Both the position numbers and the translations under genes were made by a program. Below, one piece after another: positions 8,187 to 19,078 of a DNA stretch of 64,000 bases (positions within the stretch are counted from its first letter, which is position 1; each line of letters starts with the position of its first letter). The notes beneath the pieces were generated by a model. That model worked only from the letters and a program-made list of their open reading frames with translations. It searched no databases and was not told the DNA's origin. This stretch comes from Micromonospora cremea (GTDB lineage: Bacteria > Actinomycetota > Actinomycetes > Mycobacteriales > Micromonosporaceae). The stretch is from assembly GCF_900143515.1 (NCBI RefSeq), contig NZ_FSQT01000002.1, positions 2,109,501 through 2,173,500 on the forward strand, read 5' to 3'.

Positions 8187-8445
8187 CTGTCATCCCTACC
8201 CGCTTCGGATGGTCGGTTCGCGCCCCGGTCAACTTGGCCGCACCCGCGCTCGCACCCCCGGAGCGTACGGCCCCTCGTGAGCGGTCGGAGGCCCGCGACG
8301 TCCGTCGCCCGCTCCACACTATCGACGCGCGATCAGCCTACGGCGGACGGGCGTGGCCGGTCCACGTCGGGTTCTCATCCCCTCGTGCCATCCGTACCGG
8401 TACAACGAGACAACCCAACGGCCGGACGCCCGATGGCGCGAAGCG
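8187..8445. other. parA-rsmG intergenic gap
   Basis: I see no gene, repeat or clear terminator in this 259-base gap. It must contain the parA promoter unless parA is read through from rsmG. Confidence 0.4.
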
Positions 8446-9312
8446 TCAACGGCGGCGTGGCCGCCCGCTCCGGGAGCGCTTGCTGGCGGCCGGGCGAGGC
8501 GGACCGACCATCCGCTCACGGACGATCTCCACGACGGTGGCAGGTGGATCGATCACACCGACGCCGCAGAGCTGCACGCTCGGCTCTCCGCCGCCGAGCC
8601 GCTCCACCACCGCGGCGTGCTCGTTGATCTCCTCGGCGGCGGACGCGCCCTTGAGCGCCAGCAGCCGCCCGCCGCGCACCGCCAGCGGCAGGCTCCAGGC
8701 CGCCAGTCGGTCCAGTGGCGCGACGGCACGGGCGGTCACCACGTCCCCGCTGATGGGTTCCCGGCCACTCGATCCACTGGCCGCTTCATCGGCCCGCCCT
8801 CGGAACACCCGCACCGATCTGGTCAGGCCGAGACGCTCGACGACCTCGATCAGGAACGACGTCCGTCGGGCGAGCGGCTCGATCAGGGTCACCGTCAGGT
8901 CGGGGCGCGCGATGGCCAGGACCAGGCCGGGCAGACCGGCGCCGGAGCCGACGTCGAGCACGGTCGCGTCTGCGGGGATCCGCTCGGCGACCGCGGCGCA
9001 GTTCAGCAGGTGCCGGTCCCAGATCCGGGGGGCCTCCCGGGGGCCGATCAGACCGCGGACCACTCCGTCGGTGGCCAGCAGCTCGGCGTACGCGGCGGCC
9101 ACGTCGAGCCGATCGCCGAAGAGGGTCAGGGCAGCCGGCGCCAGCTCGGGCGGCAGTTCCGCTTCGGACGGCGACGGCGCACCGCCACCCGCACCGTCTT
9201 CCCTTGCCGGATCAGTGTGGGCGCCGGGGGTTCCGGGCCGGACAGCGGACGGCCCGGGCGGCGCGCCGCCCGGGCCGGTCACGGTGTCAGCCGTGGTGTC
9301 GTCGTGGGTCAC
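8446..9312 (-). CDS. rsmG: 16S rRNA (guanine(527)-N7)-methyltransferase RsmG (GidB)
   Basis: RsmG uses S-adenosylmethionine to methylate G527 of 16S rRNA. The 288-residue protein has the SAM-binding motif [15 protein letters not shown], an acidic [12 protein letters not shown] strand, and [17 protein letters not shown], all typical. The first ~50 residues are a non-conserved Pro/Gly/Thr-rich extension; a shorter start cannot be excluded. The GTG at 9312 follows the jag stop by four bases, implying coupled translation. In other actinobacteria and E. coli, loss of RsmG gives low-level streptomycin resistance. Confidence 0.93.
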   Translation of the reverse strand: MTHDDTTADTVTGPGGAPPGPSAVRPGTPGAHTDPAREDGAGGGAPSPSEAELPPELAPAALTLFGDRLDVAAAYAELLATDGVVRGLIGPREAPRIWDRHLLNCAAVAERIPADATVLDVGSGAGLPGLVLAIARPDLTVTLIEPLARRTSFLIEVVERLGLTRSVRVFRGRADEAASGSSGREPISGDVVTARAVAPLDRLAAWSLPLAVRGGRLLALKGASAAEEINEHAAVVERLGGGEPSVQLCGVGVIDPPATVVEIVRERMVGPPRPAASKRSRSGRPRRR

Positions 9313-9316
9313 CCGG

Positions 9317-9943
9317 TCAGTCCGCTGGCCGTACGACGATGCGCCGGCTCGGCTCGACGCCCTCGGACTCGCTCACCACGCCGGACATGGCGTTGACCAC
9401 GTCGTGGACGCACTTGCGCTCGAACGCGGACATCGGCTCCAGCTGGACCGGCTCGCCGTACTCCTTGACCTTCTCAACCGCGTTCTTGGCCACCGCGGCG
9501 AGCTCCTTGCGGCGGTTCGCCCGGTAGCCGCCGACGTCCAGCAGCAGGCGGCTCGGGGTACCGGTCTGCCGGAAGACGGCGAGCCGGGTCAGCTCCTGGA
9601 GCGCCTCCAGGGTGGCCCCGCGCTGACCGACCAGGTTCTGCAGCCGGGCACCGACCACCTCGACCATCGGCCGGCCGCCGGCGACCAGCTCGTCGATGTC
9701 GCCGTCGTAGTCGAGGATGTCGAGCAGGCCTTCGACGTAGTCCGCCGCGATCTCGCTCTGCCGGAACAGTTCGCCCTCGCCCGCGGTCTTCTTCTCCCGG
9801 CCGCCGGCGGTGGCCTCGGTGGCCTCGGTGTCGTCGTCGGCCTCCGTGTCGTCATCGGCCTCGATGTCGTCGTCCACCGCGAGCGGCGCGGTCTCCTCCT
9901 CGTCCAGGGACTGCTCGGCGCGGGGGATGCTGGTCTCGGTCAC
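9317..9943 (-). CDS. jag: Jag/KhpB-type RNA-binding protein (KH and R3H domains)
   Basis: A 208-residue protein with an acidic low-complexity N-terminus (1-60, Asp/Glu/Thr repeats), then the KH domain about 65-135 ([14 protein letters not shown]...[22 protein letters not shown]) and the R3H domain about 140-205 ([20 protein letters not shown] ... [16 protein letters not shown]). KhpB/Jag partners bind RNA and influence cell division and envelope synthesis. The Jag N-terminal domain of Firmicutes is absent, as usual in actinobacteria. GTG start with GGAGATGAGACC upstream. Confidence 0.92.
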   Translation of the reverse strand: MTETSIPRAEQSLDEEETAPLAVDDDIEADDDTEADDDTEATEATAGGREKKTAGEGELFRQSEIAADYVEGLLDILDYDGDIDELVAGGRPMVEVVGARLQNLVGQRGATLEALQELTRLAVFRQTGTPSRLLLDVGGYRANRRKELAAVAKNAVEKVKEYGEPVQLEPMSAFERKCVHDVVNAMSGVVSESEGVEPSRRIVVRPAD

Positions 9944-10152
9944 GGTCTCATCTCCGTACTAGCTCGGCCGGACCGTCGGGTCCGCTGGTTTCCCGGGGCC
10001 GGCGGGAGGTCGCCGGTGCCCACGGGCACGTCTGTACGGGCAGTGTCGCCCGTGGCCGCGTCACGCGCGGTCGGTTCCGTCCGGCGCCGGCCATACGGCG
10101 GCTGCGCGGTGCGGAACGGGCCGCCGCCGGTCGCCCGACGACGGCCCGGACG

Positions 10153-11136
10153 TCAGCCCTGCCGCTTGGCGGGGCGGCTCTTCTTGGGGTTCACCGGCTT
10201 GGCACCCGGCTTCGGCCCGGCCACCTTGGGCGCGGTCGCCTTGACCGGCGCCGGCGGGGCCGACTTGCCACGCCCGAACAGGCCACCCGACTTGGCGGGC
10301 TGCACCGGGTTGCGGGCGGCGGGGGTGGTGGCCTTGGTGGCGGTCACCGGCGGCGGGAACTTGCGCAGCACCCACTGCTGCTGGCCGAGGGTGAAGAGGT
10401 TGTTGGTGACCCAGTAGATGATCACGCCGATGGGGAAGATCGCGCCGGAGATCAACAGCGACGCGGGGATGCCGTAGAGCATCAGCCGCTGGATCATCCG
10501 CTGCTGCGGGTCCTCCGCCCAGCCGGTCTTGAGGATCATCTGACGGCTGGTCAGGTAGGTGGTGGCGATCATCACCAGGACCAGGATGCCGGCAATGATC
10601 TTGACCGTGGTGCCGTTGGCGCCGAGGCGGGCCAGCTCGTCGGCCGTGGAGCCGAACTTGCCGGCGATCGGAGCGGTGAAGAGCTTCGCCTGCGAGGCGC
10701 TCTCGAACTGGTCGGCCGTCCAGCCGTAGAGGGTCTTGCTCTGCTTGGCCGGGTCGAGCCGACGCAGCACGTGGAAGAGGCCGAGGAAGACGGGGATCTG
10801 GAGGAACATCGGAAGGCAGCCCATGAGCGGGTTGGCCTTTTCCTTCCGGTAGAGCTCCATCATCTCCTTCTGGAGCGTCTCCCGGTCACCCTTGTGCTTC
10901 TCCTGCAGCTCCTTGACCTTGGGCTGAAGCGCCTGCATCGCCCGCTGCGACTTGATCTGCTTGACGAAGACCGGGAACAGGATCACCCGGACCGTGACGA
11001 CCAGGAAGACGATGGCCAGGATCCAGGCGAAGTTGGTGCCGATCACCGCGTTGACGGGCACCCCGATGGCGTCCCAGGCAGAGTGCCAGGTCAGCAGGAT
11101 CCACGAAATCGCGTAGTAGATCCAGTCGAGACTCAA
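10153..11136 (-). CDS. yidC: Membrane protein insertase YidC
   Basis: YidC/Oxa1/Alb3 family insertase, 327 residues. It helps membrane proteins into the lipid bilayer alone or with SecYEG. A first hydrophobic segment lies at about 5-25, another at 33-55 ([20 protein letters not shown]), then a cytoplasmic amphipathic hairpin ([20 protein letters not shown]). Helices follow with [36 protein letters not shown] and the C-terminal pair. The tail after 265 is Lys/Pro/Ala-rich, a ribosome-contact feature. It has no lipoprotein signal. Its ATG overlaps the yidD stop. Confidence 0.96.
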   Translation of the reverse strand: MSLDWIYYAISWILLTWHSAWDAIGVPVNAVIGTNFAWILAIVFLVVTVRVILFPVFVKQIKSQRAMQALQPKVKELQEKHKGDRETLQKEMMELYRKEKANPLMGCLPMFLQIPVFLGLFHVLRRLDPAKQSKTLYGWTADQFESASQAKLFTAPIAGKFGSTADELARLGANGTTVKIIAGILVLVMIATTYLTSRQMILKTGWAEDPQQRMIQRLMLYGIPASLLISGAIFPIGVIIYWVTNNLFTLGQQQWVLRKFPPPVTATKATTPAARNPVQPAKSGGLFGRGKSAPPAPVKATAPKVAGPKPGAKPVNPKKSRPAKRQG

Positions 11137-11423
11137 TTCGGTGCTCCAGTCACATCGGCACGACGGCGACCGCCCGGCTCCGGCACCGGGTCATGTCCAC
11201 CAGGGTGGAAGGGGTGGCAGCGCAGCAGTCGCCGGACCGCCAGCACAGCTCCCCGGAGCGCGCCGTGCCGGGCCACCGCCTCCTGGGCGTACGCACTGCA
11301 CGACGGGTAGAACCGACAGCGGGCCGGCAGTGCCGGACTTATCCACCGACGGTACGCGATGATGGGCGCGATCAGCACCCTGGCACCGGTTGTGGGGCGG
11401 GGGGCGGTGGGCTCCGGGCTCAT
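11133..11423 (-). CDS. yidD: Membrane protein insertion efficiency factor YidD
   Basis: A small 96-residue membrane-associated factor. The conserved core [29 protein letters not shown] is followed by [16 protein letters not shown], with the three family cysteines present. It overlaps yidC by four bases (ATGA) and the end of rnpA, so rpmH-rnpA-yidD-yidC-jag-rsmG is very likely one operon. Confidence 0.95.
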   Translation of the reverse strand: MSPEPTAPRPTTGARVLIAPIIAYRRWISPALPARCRFYPSCSAYAQEAVARHGALRGAVLAVRRLLRCHPFHPGGHDPVPEPGGRRRADVTGAPN

Positions 11424-11836
11424 CGGGACCTCCGCTCCCTGGGTGACCGGGCGACGGCGATGGCGGCGTCCAGGTCGGCGGCGAGTCGGGGGTACGACGC
11501 CTCGGCCGCCGCCGGAAGCGCTCGGACGACCAGGGTGCTGCCGGCGGGAAGCACAGCCAGCCGCTCCCGGACCAGCGCCCGAAGCCGACGCCGGACCCGG
11601 TTCCGGACCACCGCGTTGCCGATGGCCTTGGACACGACGAAGCCGGCGCGGGTCGGCGTGGAGGGTTGCTCCGCACCGTTGTCCCGCGCCGGCTCCGGCG
11701 AGGTCGGTGTGCTGCGGTCGGCGGTCGTCGGCACGGTCAGGTGGACCACGACGGCGCCTCGTCCGGCGCGTCGGCCACCGCGGACCGCTGCGGCGAAGTC
11801 AGTGCTGCGCCGCAGTCGCTGTGCGGCGGCCAGCAC
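11420..11836 (-). CDS. rnpA: Ribonuclease P protein component
   Basis: RnpA assists the RNase P RNA in trimming tRNA 5' leaders. Starting at the GTG at 11836 ([18 protein letters not shown]) the protein has 138 residues and carries the RNR signature [28 protein letters not shown] longer frame opens at 11932 but would overlap rpmH; the 11836 start has a purine-rich GGGGGACGTGGG upstream and leaves a 34-base gap. An insertion between the FxxVR strand and the RNR box (about 40-65) is polar and variable. Confidence 0.93.
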   Translation of the reverse strand: MLAAAQRLRRSTDFAAAVRGGRRAGRGAVVVHLTVPTTADRSTPTSPEPARDNGAEQPSTPTRAGFVVSKAIGNAVVRNRVRRRLRALVRERLAVLPAGSTLVVRALPAAAEASYPRLAADLDAAIAVARSPRERRSR

Positions 11837-11870
11837 GACTGCCCACGTCCCCCGGACCGGCCCGGTCGGC

Positions 11871-12008
11871 TCAGGCCGACAGGGTGGTGCGACCCTTGGC
11901 GCGGCGGCTCGAGAGGATGGCACGGCCGGCACGGGTGCGCATGCGCAGCCGGAAGCCGTGGGTCTTCGCGCGCCGGCGGTTGTTCGGCTGGTAGGTGCGC
12001 TTGGTCAC
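11871..12008 (-). CDS. rpmH: 50S ribosomal protein L34
   Basis: Encodes 45 residues, [18 protein letters not shown] then [17 protein letters not shown], the unmistakable L34. It starts with GTG at 12008, preceded by GGAGAG. It is the first gene of the leftward operon, and its promoter must lie in the gap shared with dnaA. Confidence 0.97.
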   Translation of the reverse strand: MTKRTYQPNNRRRAKTHGFRLRMRTRAGRAILSSRRAKGRTTLSA

Positions 12009-12641
12009 GTCAGGCTCTCCGTTTTCGTACGCGCCCCGGGCGACGGGATCGCCGGGGTCGTGGGGTGGTCCAGGCCACCTCGACGGTGGCCACCGATCGG
12101 TTGCTGCCCGGCGGACCGGGACCTCGGCGATGCGGGGATGCGACCGCGGGCAGCAAGCACCCATCACCCTAGCAGAGGGCGAGAGAGCAGCCGCTCCAGC
12201 CTACGCAGGGGTGCAATGACCGTCAAACACCTCGCGGCGGCGGAGATCGGGACGCGCCCGGGGACCGAAGGGGCGGTTTTCGCTGATGCCGACAAGGACC
12301 CGGCCATGTCGCCGGTTGATGGCGCAGGGACAACGCTGTTACCGTGCCCGATTGCGGTGAGCGTCGGAAGCTCCGGTCGTCGCGCGCAGGCAAGACCGGA
12401 CACGGTAGTGAATCGTTCGGCACGGTGAACCCGCTTCAGCGCCCGTTCAGGCAGGGGGCAGGTCCCACCCGCGTCCGGCGGGCGGCCACAATCGGTCGGT
12501 ACACAGGCTGTGGATAACCTGTGGACGACCACTGGTCAACCGTCCGGGTGGGTGATGTTGCACCCGCGAACGCGGCGGGCCCGGGACGGCCGGCTGGCAG
12601 ACAGCGGCGGCCGGGAGCAGAGGCGAGGGGGTGGCACGACG
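12009..12641. promoter_or_regulatory. rpmH-dnaA divergent promoter region
   Basis: This 633-base gap carries no gene. Near its right part lie a DnaA box TGTGGATAA (12509-12517) and TGTGGACGA (12520-12528), suited to DnaA autoregulation. The promoters themselves cannot be called with confidence. Confidence 0.6.
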
Positions 12642-14462
12642 GTGGCCGGTACGACCGACCTTGCCGCGGTGTGGTTAGCGGCGACCGACGAGCTCGCCGA
12701 CGAGATCATCTCCGCCCAGCAGCGCGCCTACCTCCGACTGACCCGGCTCCGGGCGATCGTCGAGGACACCGCGCTGCTCTCCGTCCCGGACGCGTTCACC
12801 CGCGACGTGATCGAGTCACGGCTGCGCCCGGCGATCACCGAGGCGCTCACCCGGCGGCTCGGCCGGCCGATCCAGGTCGCGGTCACCGTGCGGGTGGCCG
12901 AGGACACCGCCGGCCGCCCGGCTGGCACCGTCTACCGCAGCGCCCCCGAGCAGGGGTCGATCGACGCCGAGGGTTCGCCCGCCGGCCCGTCCGACGACGA
13001 GCATTCCGGCCGGTCGGCGACCGATGCGCTCATTCCTGAACAGCAGCACCCGGCGCGAGCGCACGAGCCTGCCGCGCCACCGGCTCCGTCCGGTCCGCCG
13101 CTCGCCGACGGGCACCGGTCCGGGCTGATTCCGGCCAGCCGCGACGGGCAGGAGGCGTTGTTCAGCGCCGCGTTCGTGGAGCCGCTGCGGACGCCCCGCC
13201 CGGCGCCGGACCGGCGCGGCTACGACGAGCAGACTGCCCGCCAGGACCCGCCGGGCCCGGACACCCGGCCCTACGAGCCCCGCTACCGCGAGGACGCGGC
13301 GTCACCGCGGGACCAGCACGTGATCCGTGCGCTGCCCCGGGACAGCGGGACCGACAGCGGTCCGGGTCGCAGTGCTGTGGATCATCGCACCGGGGGCCGT
13401 GACGACCGCCGGCTGCCCGGCGCCGACACCGGCGGCAACCGGCTCAACCCGAAGTACATGTTCGAGACGTTCGTCATCGGCTCGTCCAACCGGTTCGCCC
13501 ATGCGGCGAGCGTGGCGGTGGCCGAGTCACCGGCGAAGGCGTACAACCCGCTGTTCATCTACGGCAGCTCCGGGCTGGGCAAGACGCACCTGCTGCACGC
13601 CATCGGGCACTACGCCACGACGCTCGGCAACGCGCGCTCGGTGCGGTACGTCTCGACCGAGGAGTTCACCAACGACTTCATCAACTCGCTCCGGGACGAC
13701 AAGACCAGCGCGTTCCAGCGGCGCTACCGCGACGTCGACATCCTGCTGATCGACGACATCCAGTTCCTGGAGAACCGCGAGCGCACCCAGGAGGAGTTCT
13801 TCCACACCTTCAACACGCTGCACAACGCCAACAAGCAGATCGTGATCACGTCGGACCGGTCGCCCAAGCAGCTCGCCACGCTGGAGGACCGGCTGCGCAC
13901 CCGGTTCGAGTGGGGTCTGCTCGCCGACATCCAGCCGCCGGACCTGGAGACCCGGATCGCGATCTTGCAGAAGAAGGCGGCGCAGGAGCGGCTCTACGCC
14001 CCGCCGGACGTGCTGGAGTTCATCGCCTCCCGGGTGTCGAACTCGATCCGCGAACTGGAGGGCGCGCTGATCCGGGTGACCGCGTTCGCCAGCCTGACCC
14101 GGTCGACCGTCGAGCTCTCGCTGGCCGAGGAGGTCCTGCGGGACTTCATCCCGGACGGCGCCGGTCCGGAGATCACCGCGGACCAGATCATGGTCTCCAC
14201 GGCGGACTACTTCGGGGTGAGCCTGGAGGACCTGCGTGGTCAGTCCCGCTCCCGGGTGCTGGTCAACGCCCGCCAGGTGGCCATGTACCTGTGCCGGGAG
14301 TTGACCGAGTTGTCGCTTCCCCGGATCGGGCAGGCCTTCGGTGGCCGGGACCACACCACGGTCATGCACGCCGACCGCAAGATCCGCCAGCAGATGGCCG
14401 AACGGCGCTCGCTCTACAACCAGATCGCCGAGCTGACCAACCGGATCAAACAGAACACCTGA
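12642..14462 (+). CDS. dnaA: Chromosomal replication initiator DnaA
   Basis: DnaA binds DnaA boxes, oligomerises with ATP and melts oriC. From the GTG at 12642 it has 606 residues; the frame is open to 12510, but the conserved domain I begins [16 protein letters not shown]. Domain II is very long (about 95-255), Pro/Arg/Asp-rich and disordered, typical of high-GC actinobacteria. Domain III starts at [20 protein letters not shown] with Walker A GSSGLGKT near 308-315 and Walker B LLIDDIQF. Domain IV has [20 protein letters not shown] and the signature [11 protein letters not shown]. Two DnaA boxes lie about 120 bases upstream. Confidence 0.97.
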   Translation: MAGTTDLAAVWLAATDELADEIISAQQRAYLRLTRLRAIVEDTALLSVPDAFTRDVIESRLRPAITEALTRRLGRPIQVAVTVRVAEDTAGRPAGTVYRSAPEQGSIDAEGSPAGPSDDEHSGRSATDALIPEQQHPARAHEPAAPPAPSGPPLADGHRSGLIPASRDGQEALFSAAFVEPLRTPRPAPDRRGYDEQTARQDPPGPDTRPYEPRYREDAASPRDQHVIRALPRDSGTDSGPGRSAVDHRTGGRDDRRLPGADTGGNRLNPKYMFETFVIGSSNRFAHAASVAVAESPAKAYNPLFIYGSSGLGKTHLLHAIGHYATTLGNARSVRYVSTEEFTNDFINSLRDDKTSAFQRRYRDVDILLIDDIQFLENRERTQEEFFHTFNTLHNANKQIVITSDRSPKQLATLEDRLRTRFEWGLLADIQPPDLETRIAILQKKAAQERLYAPPDVLEFIASRVSNSIRELEGALIRVTAFASLTRSTVELSLAEEVLRDFIPDGAGPEITADQIMVSTADYFGVSLEDLRGQSRSRVLVNARQVAMYLCRELTELSLPRIGQAFGGRDHTTVMHADRKIRQQMAERRSLYNQIAELTNRIKQNT

Positions 14463-14502
14463 GGCGTACGCCCGCCGTCGCGACGGCACGCAGCCCGGGA
14501 CA

Positions 14503-14536
14503 CGCCCGGCCGGAGACCCGGCCGGGCGTTCTTTTT
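14503..14536 (+). terminator. Intrinsic terminator of dnaA
   Basis: A perfect 11-bp stem, CGCCCGGCCGG (14503-14513) with CCGGCCGGGCG (14518-14528), has a four-base AGAC loop and is followed by TTCTTTTT. It is one of the few textbook intrinsic terminators in the window and separates dnaA from oriC. Confidence 0.92.
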
Positions 14537-14617
14537 CGCCTCCGGCGGTCTCCGACTTGACCCTCGACATGGTGCAGACCACAGGATCGACGCCGTGACC
14601 GCTTCGATGCTCACTCG

Positions 14618-15078
14618 TTGTCCACAGCTCGCTGTCCACCGTCGGTGGATAACTACGGTCCGTTCTCCGCCAGTTACCCACAGGCTGTGGAGAAACCCTG
14701 TGTACGACGCTGTGGATGGCTGGGGACAACGGCGAGGTTGTCCACCGACGACCGTCGCCCTGTGTACGGCCTGTTGAAGGTTCTGGGGATGGACGCCAAT
14801 GGTGATCTTCTTGGCGATCCACAGGCTTGGGGAGAAAGTCGGTGGATTACCGGTGGACAACCGGTGGACAACGGTGGACAACCGGCCGTCGCGGCCGGGC
14901 TGTGGACACGCAAGGCGGTTGTACCCCCGGTTCTCCACAGCCAAATCACCGGTGGATAACCTGTCTGAGCTGCGCGGACCCGGGTTCTCCACAGTTTGCA
15001 CAGGTGCGATGAAGACGATGAGTTATCTCTTCTAAGAGAACAAAAACCAATCATCACCGTTGGACTTTCTGTGGATCG
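14618..15078. other. oriC: Chromosomal replication origin oriC
   Basis: The dnaA-dnaN gap holds about 18 DnaA-box-like 9-mers. Examples are TTGTCCACA at 14618; GGTGGATAA at 14644 and 14951; TTACCCACA at 14674; TGTGGAGAA at 14686; TTGTCCACC at 14738; and three tandem GGTGGACAA at 14852, 14863 and 14873. Others are TGTGGACAC at 14901, TTCTCCACA at 14931 and 14985, and TGTGGATCG at 15070. Boxes lie in both orientations. An AT-rich stretch at about 15016-15056 (TTATCTCTTCTAAGAGAAC then AAAAACCAATCATC) next to the right boxes is a candidate unwinding element. Assignment rests on position and box density. Confidence 0.92.
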
Positions 15079-15247
15079 GGCCGAACGCTGCCGGATCAGC
15101 CGGTCAGCATCGACACGATCCATGGGGCCGGGCGCACAGCCGATGCCCCCGCGCCCTAAAGTGCGATGGGTACCCGCACGGTTGGGCGGGACGGTAGGCA
15201 GCGGTCGGCATGAGAGAGTTGTCGCTGACGTCGACGCGGAGGCATTG

Positions 15248-16381
15248 ATGAAGTTCCGAGTGGAGCGCGACGCGCTCGCCGAGGCCGTGGCCTGGACCGC
15301 GAAGAGCCTGCCGAGCCGGCCGTCCGTACCGGTGCTGGCAGGGGTGATGCTGCGCGTCACCGACGGCAACCTGCGGGTCTCCGGGTTCGACTACGAGGTC
15401 TCCAGCCAGGTCACCGTCGAGGTGCAGGGCGACGCCGACGGCGCCGCGCTGGTCTCAGGTCGCCTGCTCGCCGAGATCACCAAGGCACTGCCAGCCAAGC
15501 CGGTAGACATCGCCGCCGTCGGCGCCCACCTCGAGCTGGTCTGCGGCAGCGCCCGGTTCACCCTGCCCACCATGCCGGTGGAGGACTATCCCGCGCTGCC
15601 CGAGATGCCGCAGAGCGCCGGCACGGTCGACGCCGCCGCGTTCGCCACCGCCGTTTCCCAGGTGGCCATCGCCGCCGGCCGCGACGAGACGCTGCCGATG
15701 ATGACCGGCGTCCGCGTCGAGCTCTCCGGCAGCACCCTGTCGATGCTCGCCACCGACCGCTACCGGCTGGCGCTGCGCGAGATCCAGTGGCGGCCGGACG
15801 ACCCCGAGGTGAGCATCAACGCCCTGGTGCCGGCTCGCACCCTGAACGACACCGCCAAGGCGCTCGGCCCGCTGGGTGGCGAGGTCACCCTCGCCCTCGC
15901 CCAGGGCGCGGCGGGTGAGGGCATGGTCGGCCTCGCCGGTGGCACCCGACGCACCACCAGCCGGCTGCTCGACGGAGCCAACTACCCGCCGGTGCGCTCG
16001 CTCTTCCCGGCCACCCACAACGCCGAGGCCCGGGTGCCGGTCAGCACCCTGATCGAGGTGGTCAAGCGGGTCGCGCTGGTCGCCGAGCGGACCACCCCGG
16101 TGCTGCTCAGTTTCAGCGCCGACGGTCTCGTGGTCGAGGCCGGCGGCTCGGAGGAGGCGCGGGCCAGCGAGGCGATGGAGGCCACCTTCACCGGCGACGC
16201 GCTGACCATCGGGTTCAACCCGCAGTACCTCATCGACGGCCTGGCCAACCTGGGCTCCCAGACCGCCATGCTCTCGTTCGTCGACGCCTTCAAGCCCGCG
16301 GTGATCTCACCCGCCGGCGAGGATGGCGAGGTCATTCCGGGGTACCGGTACCTCATCATGCCGATCCGCGTGTCCCGCTGA
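15248..16381 (+). CDS. dnaN: DNA polymerase III beta subunit (sliding clamp)
   Basis: A 377-residue clamp that dimerises into a ring around DNA and tethers polymerase III. It starts at MKFRVERDALAEAVAWTAKSLP from the ATG at 15248; the frame is open upstream to 14996, but that part overlaps oriC. Three clamp domains are recognisable: LPSRPSVPVLAGVMLRV, then the domain with DETLPMMTGVRVELSG, then the last domain ending in the conserved VISP...YRYLIMPIRV terminus. gnd follows 40 bases later. Confidence 0.97.
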   Translation: MKFRVERDALAEAVAWTAKSLPSRPSVPVLAGVMLRVTDGNLRVSGFDYEVSSQVTVEVQGDADGAALVSGRLLAEITKALPAKPVDIAAVGAHLELVCGSARFTLPTMPVEDYPALPEMPQSAGTVDAAAFATAVSQVAIAAGRDETLPMMTGVRVELSGSTLSMLATDRYRLALREIQWRPDDPEVSINALVPARTLNDTAKALGPLGGEVTLALAQGAAGEGMVGLAGGTRRTTSRLLDGANYPPVRSLFPATHNAEARVPVSTLIEVVKRVALVAERTTPVLLSFSADGLVVEAGGSEEARASEAMEATFTGDALTIGFNPQYLIDGLANLGSQTAMLSFVDAFKPAVISPAGEDGEVIPGYRYLIMPIRVSR

Positions 16382-16421
16382 TCGCGCGCACCGATACCCA
16401 GATCCACGGAGGTAGGAACAC

Positions 16422-17294
16422 ATGCAGCTCGGCCTGGTAGGACTCGGCCGTATGGGCGGCAACATGCGGGAGCGGTTGCGGGCCGCCGGCCACGAGGTGG
16501 TCGGCTTCGATCACAACGCGCAGATCAGTGACGTGACGACCCTCGCCGGGCTGGCTGAGAAGCTCGAGTCGCCGCGCGCGGTCTGGGTCATGGTGCCCGC
16601 CGCAGTCACGGACGCGACCATCGACGAGCTCGCCGCGGTGCTCGGCGAGGGTGACATCATCATCGACGGCGGCAACTCCCGGTTCAGCGACGACGCCCCG
16701 CGCGCCGAGCGGCTCAACGAGCGCGGCATCGGCTACCTGGACGTCGGCGTCTCCGGCGGCGTCTGGGGCCGGCAGAACGGCTACGCGCTGATGGTCGGCG
16801 GCGCCCAGGAGCACGTCGACCGGCTGATGCCGATCTTCGACGCGCTCAAGCCCGAGGGCGAGTTCGGCTTCGTGCACGCCGGGCCGGTCGGCGCCGGGCA
16901 CTACTCCAAGATGGTGCACAACGGCATCGAGTACGGCCTGATGCACGCCTACGCCGAGGGCTACGAGCTGCTGGCCGCCTCCGAGCTGGTGACCAACGTG
17001 CCGGGGGTGTTCAAGTCCTGGCGGGAGGGGACCGTGGTCCGCTCCTGGCTGCTCGACCTGCTGGACCGCGCGCTCGACGAGGACCCGGAGCTGGCCGAGC
17101 TGAGCGGTTACACGGAGGACACCGGCGAGGGTCGGTGGACGGTCGACGAGGCGGTCCGGCTGGCCGTGCCGCTGAACGTCATCACCGCCTCGCTGTTCGC
17201 CCGGTTCGCCTCCCGGCAGGAAGACTCGCCCGCCATGAAGGCCGTCGCCGCGCTGCGTCAGCAGTTCGGCGGCCACGCCGTGCACAAGCGCTGA
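16422..17294 (+). CDS. gnd: 6-phosphogluconate dehydrogenase, decarboxylating (short form)
   Basis: A 290-residue short-type enzyme of the oxidative pentose phosphate pathway: 6-phosphogluconate to ribulose 5-phosphate and CO2 with NAD(P) reduction. The Rossmann start [19 protein letters not shown] is clear, with [10 protein letters not shown] and the catalytic region [27 protein letters not shown], including the conserved Lys and HNGIEYG. The cofactor site after strand 2 reads GFDHNA, with an acidic Asp that favours NAD over NADP; that is inference. A good ribosome site GGAGGTAGG precedes the ATG. Its place between dnaN and recF is characteristic of actinobacteria. Confidence 0.95.
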   Translation: MQLGLVGLGRMGGNMRERLRAAGHEVVGFDHNAQISDVTTLAGLAEKLESPRAVWVMVPAAVTDATIDELAAVLGEGDIIIDGGNSRFSDDAPRAERLNERGIGYLDVGVSGGVWGRQNGYALMVGGAQEHVDRLMPIFDALKPEGEFGFVHAGPVGAGHYSKMVHNGIEYGLMHAYAEGYELLAASELVTNVPGVFKSWREGTVVRSWLLDLLDRALDEDPELAELSGYTEDTGEGRWTVDEAVRLAVPLNVITASLFARFASRQEDSPAMKAVAALRQQFGGHAVHKR

Positions 17295-17310
17295 GCGGTA
17301 TCCACACCCT

Positions 17311-18444
17311 GTGTATGTCCACCGGCTGGAACTGGTCGACTTCCGCTCGTACGAGCGGGTCGCCGTCGACCTCCAGCCGGGGGCGAACGTCCTGATCGGC
17401 GCCAACGGCGTCGGCAAGACCAACCTCGTCGAGGCGCTGGGCTACGTGGCGACCCTGGACTCGCACCGGGTCGCCACGGACGCGCCGCTGGTCCGGATGG
17501 GCGCCACCTCGGCGGTGATCCGCTGCGCGGTGGTGCACGACGGCCGTGAGCTCCTGGTCGAGCTGGAGATCGTGCCCGGCAAGGCCAACCGGGCCCGACT
17601 GGGCCGATCCCCGGCGCGGCGGGCCCGGGACGTGCTGGGCGCCCTGCGACTGGTGCTCTTCGCGCCCGAGGATCTGGAGCTGGTCCGGGGCGACCCGGCC
17701 GAGCGCCGTCGCTACCTGGACGACCTGCTGGTCAACCGGCAGCCCCGGTACGCCGGCGTGCGGGCCGACTACGAGCGGGTGGTCAAGCAGCGCAACGCCC
17801 TGCTGCGTACCGCGTACCTGGCCCGCAAGACCGGCGGCTCCCGGGGCGGCGACCTCGGCACCCTCGCCGTCTGGGACACCCACCTGGCCCAGCACGGCGC
17901 GGAGCTGTTGGCCGGCCGGCTGGAGCTGGTCGCCGCGCTCACCCCGCACGTGTCCAAGGCGTACGACGCGGTGGCCGCCGGGCGTGGAGCCGCGGGCATC
18001 GCCTACCGGCCCTCGATCGAGCTGGCCGAGCCGACCACCGACCGTGGCGAGTTGGCCGCCGCGCTGACCGCCGCGCTCGCCGCGTCCCGCTCCGCCGAGA
18101 TCGAACGGGGCACCACCCTGGTCGGCCCGCACCGCGACGAGCTGGCGCTGACCCTCGGTCCGCTACCCGCCAAGGGGTACGCCAGCCACGGCGAGTCCTG
18201 GTCGTTCGCGCTCGCGCTGCGACTGGCCGGGTACGACCTGCTGCGCGCCGACGGCATCGAGCCGGTGCTGGTGCTCGACGACGTCTTCGCCGAGCTGGAC
18301 ACCGGCCGCCGGGAGCGGCTGGCGGAGCTGGTCGGCGGCGCGAGCCAACTGCTGGTCACCTGTGCGGTGGACGACGACGTGCCGGCCGCTCTGCGGGGCA
18401 TCCGCTACCAGGTCGGCGAGGGGACGGTACGCCGTGTCGGATGA
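17311..18444 (+). CDS. recF: DNA replication and repair protein RecF
   Basis: RecF (377 residues) is an SMC-like ATPase that, with RecO and RecR, loads RecA at gaps. The start is GTG ([20 protein letters not shown]). Walker A is GANGVGKTN at about 30-38. The signature/Walker B region is at about 316 ([19 protein letters not shown]), preceded by [13 protein letters not shown] and [19 protein letters not shown]. It begins 16 bases after gnd and overlaps the next gene by 11 bases. Confidence 0.96.
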   Translation: MYVHRLELVDFRSYERVAVDLQPGANVLIGANGVGKTNLVEALGYVATLDSHRVATDAPLVRMGATSAVIRCAVVHDGRELLVELEIVPGKANRARLGRSPARRARDVLGALRLVLFAPEDLELVRGDPAERRRYLDDLLVNRQPRYAGVRADYERVVKQRNALLRTAYLARKTGGSRGGDLGTLAVWDTHLAQHGAELLAGRLELVAALTPHVSKAYDAVAAGRGAAGIAYRPSIELAEPTTDRGELAAALTAALAASRSAEIERGTTLVGPHRDELALTLGPLPAKGYASHGESWSFALALRLAGYDLLRADGIEPVLVLDDVFAELDTGRRERLAELVGGASQLLVTCAVDDDVPAALRGIRYQVGEGTVRRVG

Positions 18445-19069
18445 GTCACGCCCCGACCGTCCGGACGCTGGCCGGGATGACCGGCGGGCCAGCGATGCCG
18501 CGTCCGCGGGTACCCCGGGGTCGAAGGCGACCGGGGGCGACGGCGGCGGGCAGCCGGATGCCGCCACCGGGCCGGAGCTGGCCCGGGCGGTGCTCGACGC
18601 GGCGTTGTCGCGGCGGCAGACGGCGGCCCGCGCCCGGCGTACCCCCGGGGGCGGCGACGGCGGCGACGGCTCTGGGCGGCGGCTGCGCGGCTACTCCGGC
18701 CCGGGCCCGGACCCGCGCGACCCGCAGCCGCTCAGCGTGGTGCTGAACCGGTTGATGAAGGCGCGTGGCTGGCAGCAGCCGGCGGCCGAGGCCACGGTGT
18801 TCGGTGCCTGGGAGCGGGTGGTGGGCGCGGAGGTCGCCCAGCACAGCCGCCCGGTCAAGCTGGAGAACGGCGAGCTGACCGTGGAGGCCCGCTCGACCGC
18901 CTGGGCGACGCAGCTGCGGCTGCTCGCCGGTTCGCTGCTCAAGCAGATCGGCCGGGAGGTCGGCCACAACGTGGTGCGCAAGCTGCACATCCACGGCCCG
19001 GCCGCGCCGTCCTGGTCCAAGGGCCCGCGTCGGGTACGCGGCCGGGGGCCGCGGGACACCTACGGCTGA
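18434..19069 (+). CDS. DUF721/DciA-like protein downstream of recF
   Basis: A 211-residue protein starting at the GTG at 18434 inside the end of recF. The first ~85 residues are charged, Gly-rich and not conserved. The DUF721 core spans about 95-190: [36 protein letters not shown], then [31 protein letters not shown]721 proteins related to DciA load or handle the replicative helicase in bacteria lacking DnaC; the link here is by family and by place next to recF and gyrB. Function in this organism is inference. Confidence 0.85.
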   Translation: MSDESRPDRPDAGRDDRRASDAASAGTPGSKATGGDGGGQPDAATGPELARAVLDAALSRRQTAARARRTPGGGDGGDGSGRRLRGYSGPGPDPRDPQPLSVVLNRLMKARGWQQPAAEATVFGAWERVVGAEVAQHSRPVKLENGELTVEARSTAWATQLRLLAGSLLKQIGREVGHNVVRKLHIHGPAAPSWSKGPRRVRGRGPRDTYG

Positions 19070-19078
19070 GCGGGCGCC

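Noticed and set aside
7976..10417. 813-residue plus-strand frame across parA, rsmG, jag and yidC
   Set aside because: Spans four well-identified minus-strand genes and has no domain.
11420..11932. Longer rnpA start at 11932
   Set aside because: It would overlap rpmH by 62 bases and adds a non-conserved segment; the GTG at 11836 has a better ribosome site.
14996..15247. N-terminal extension of dnaN into oriC
   Set aside because: The added residues are not clamp-like and lie over the AT-rich origin element; the ATG at 15248 starts the conserved sequence.
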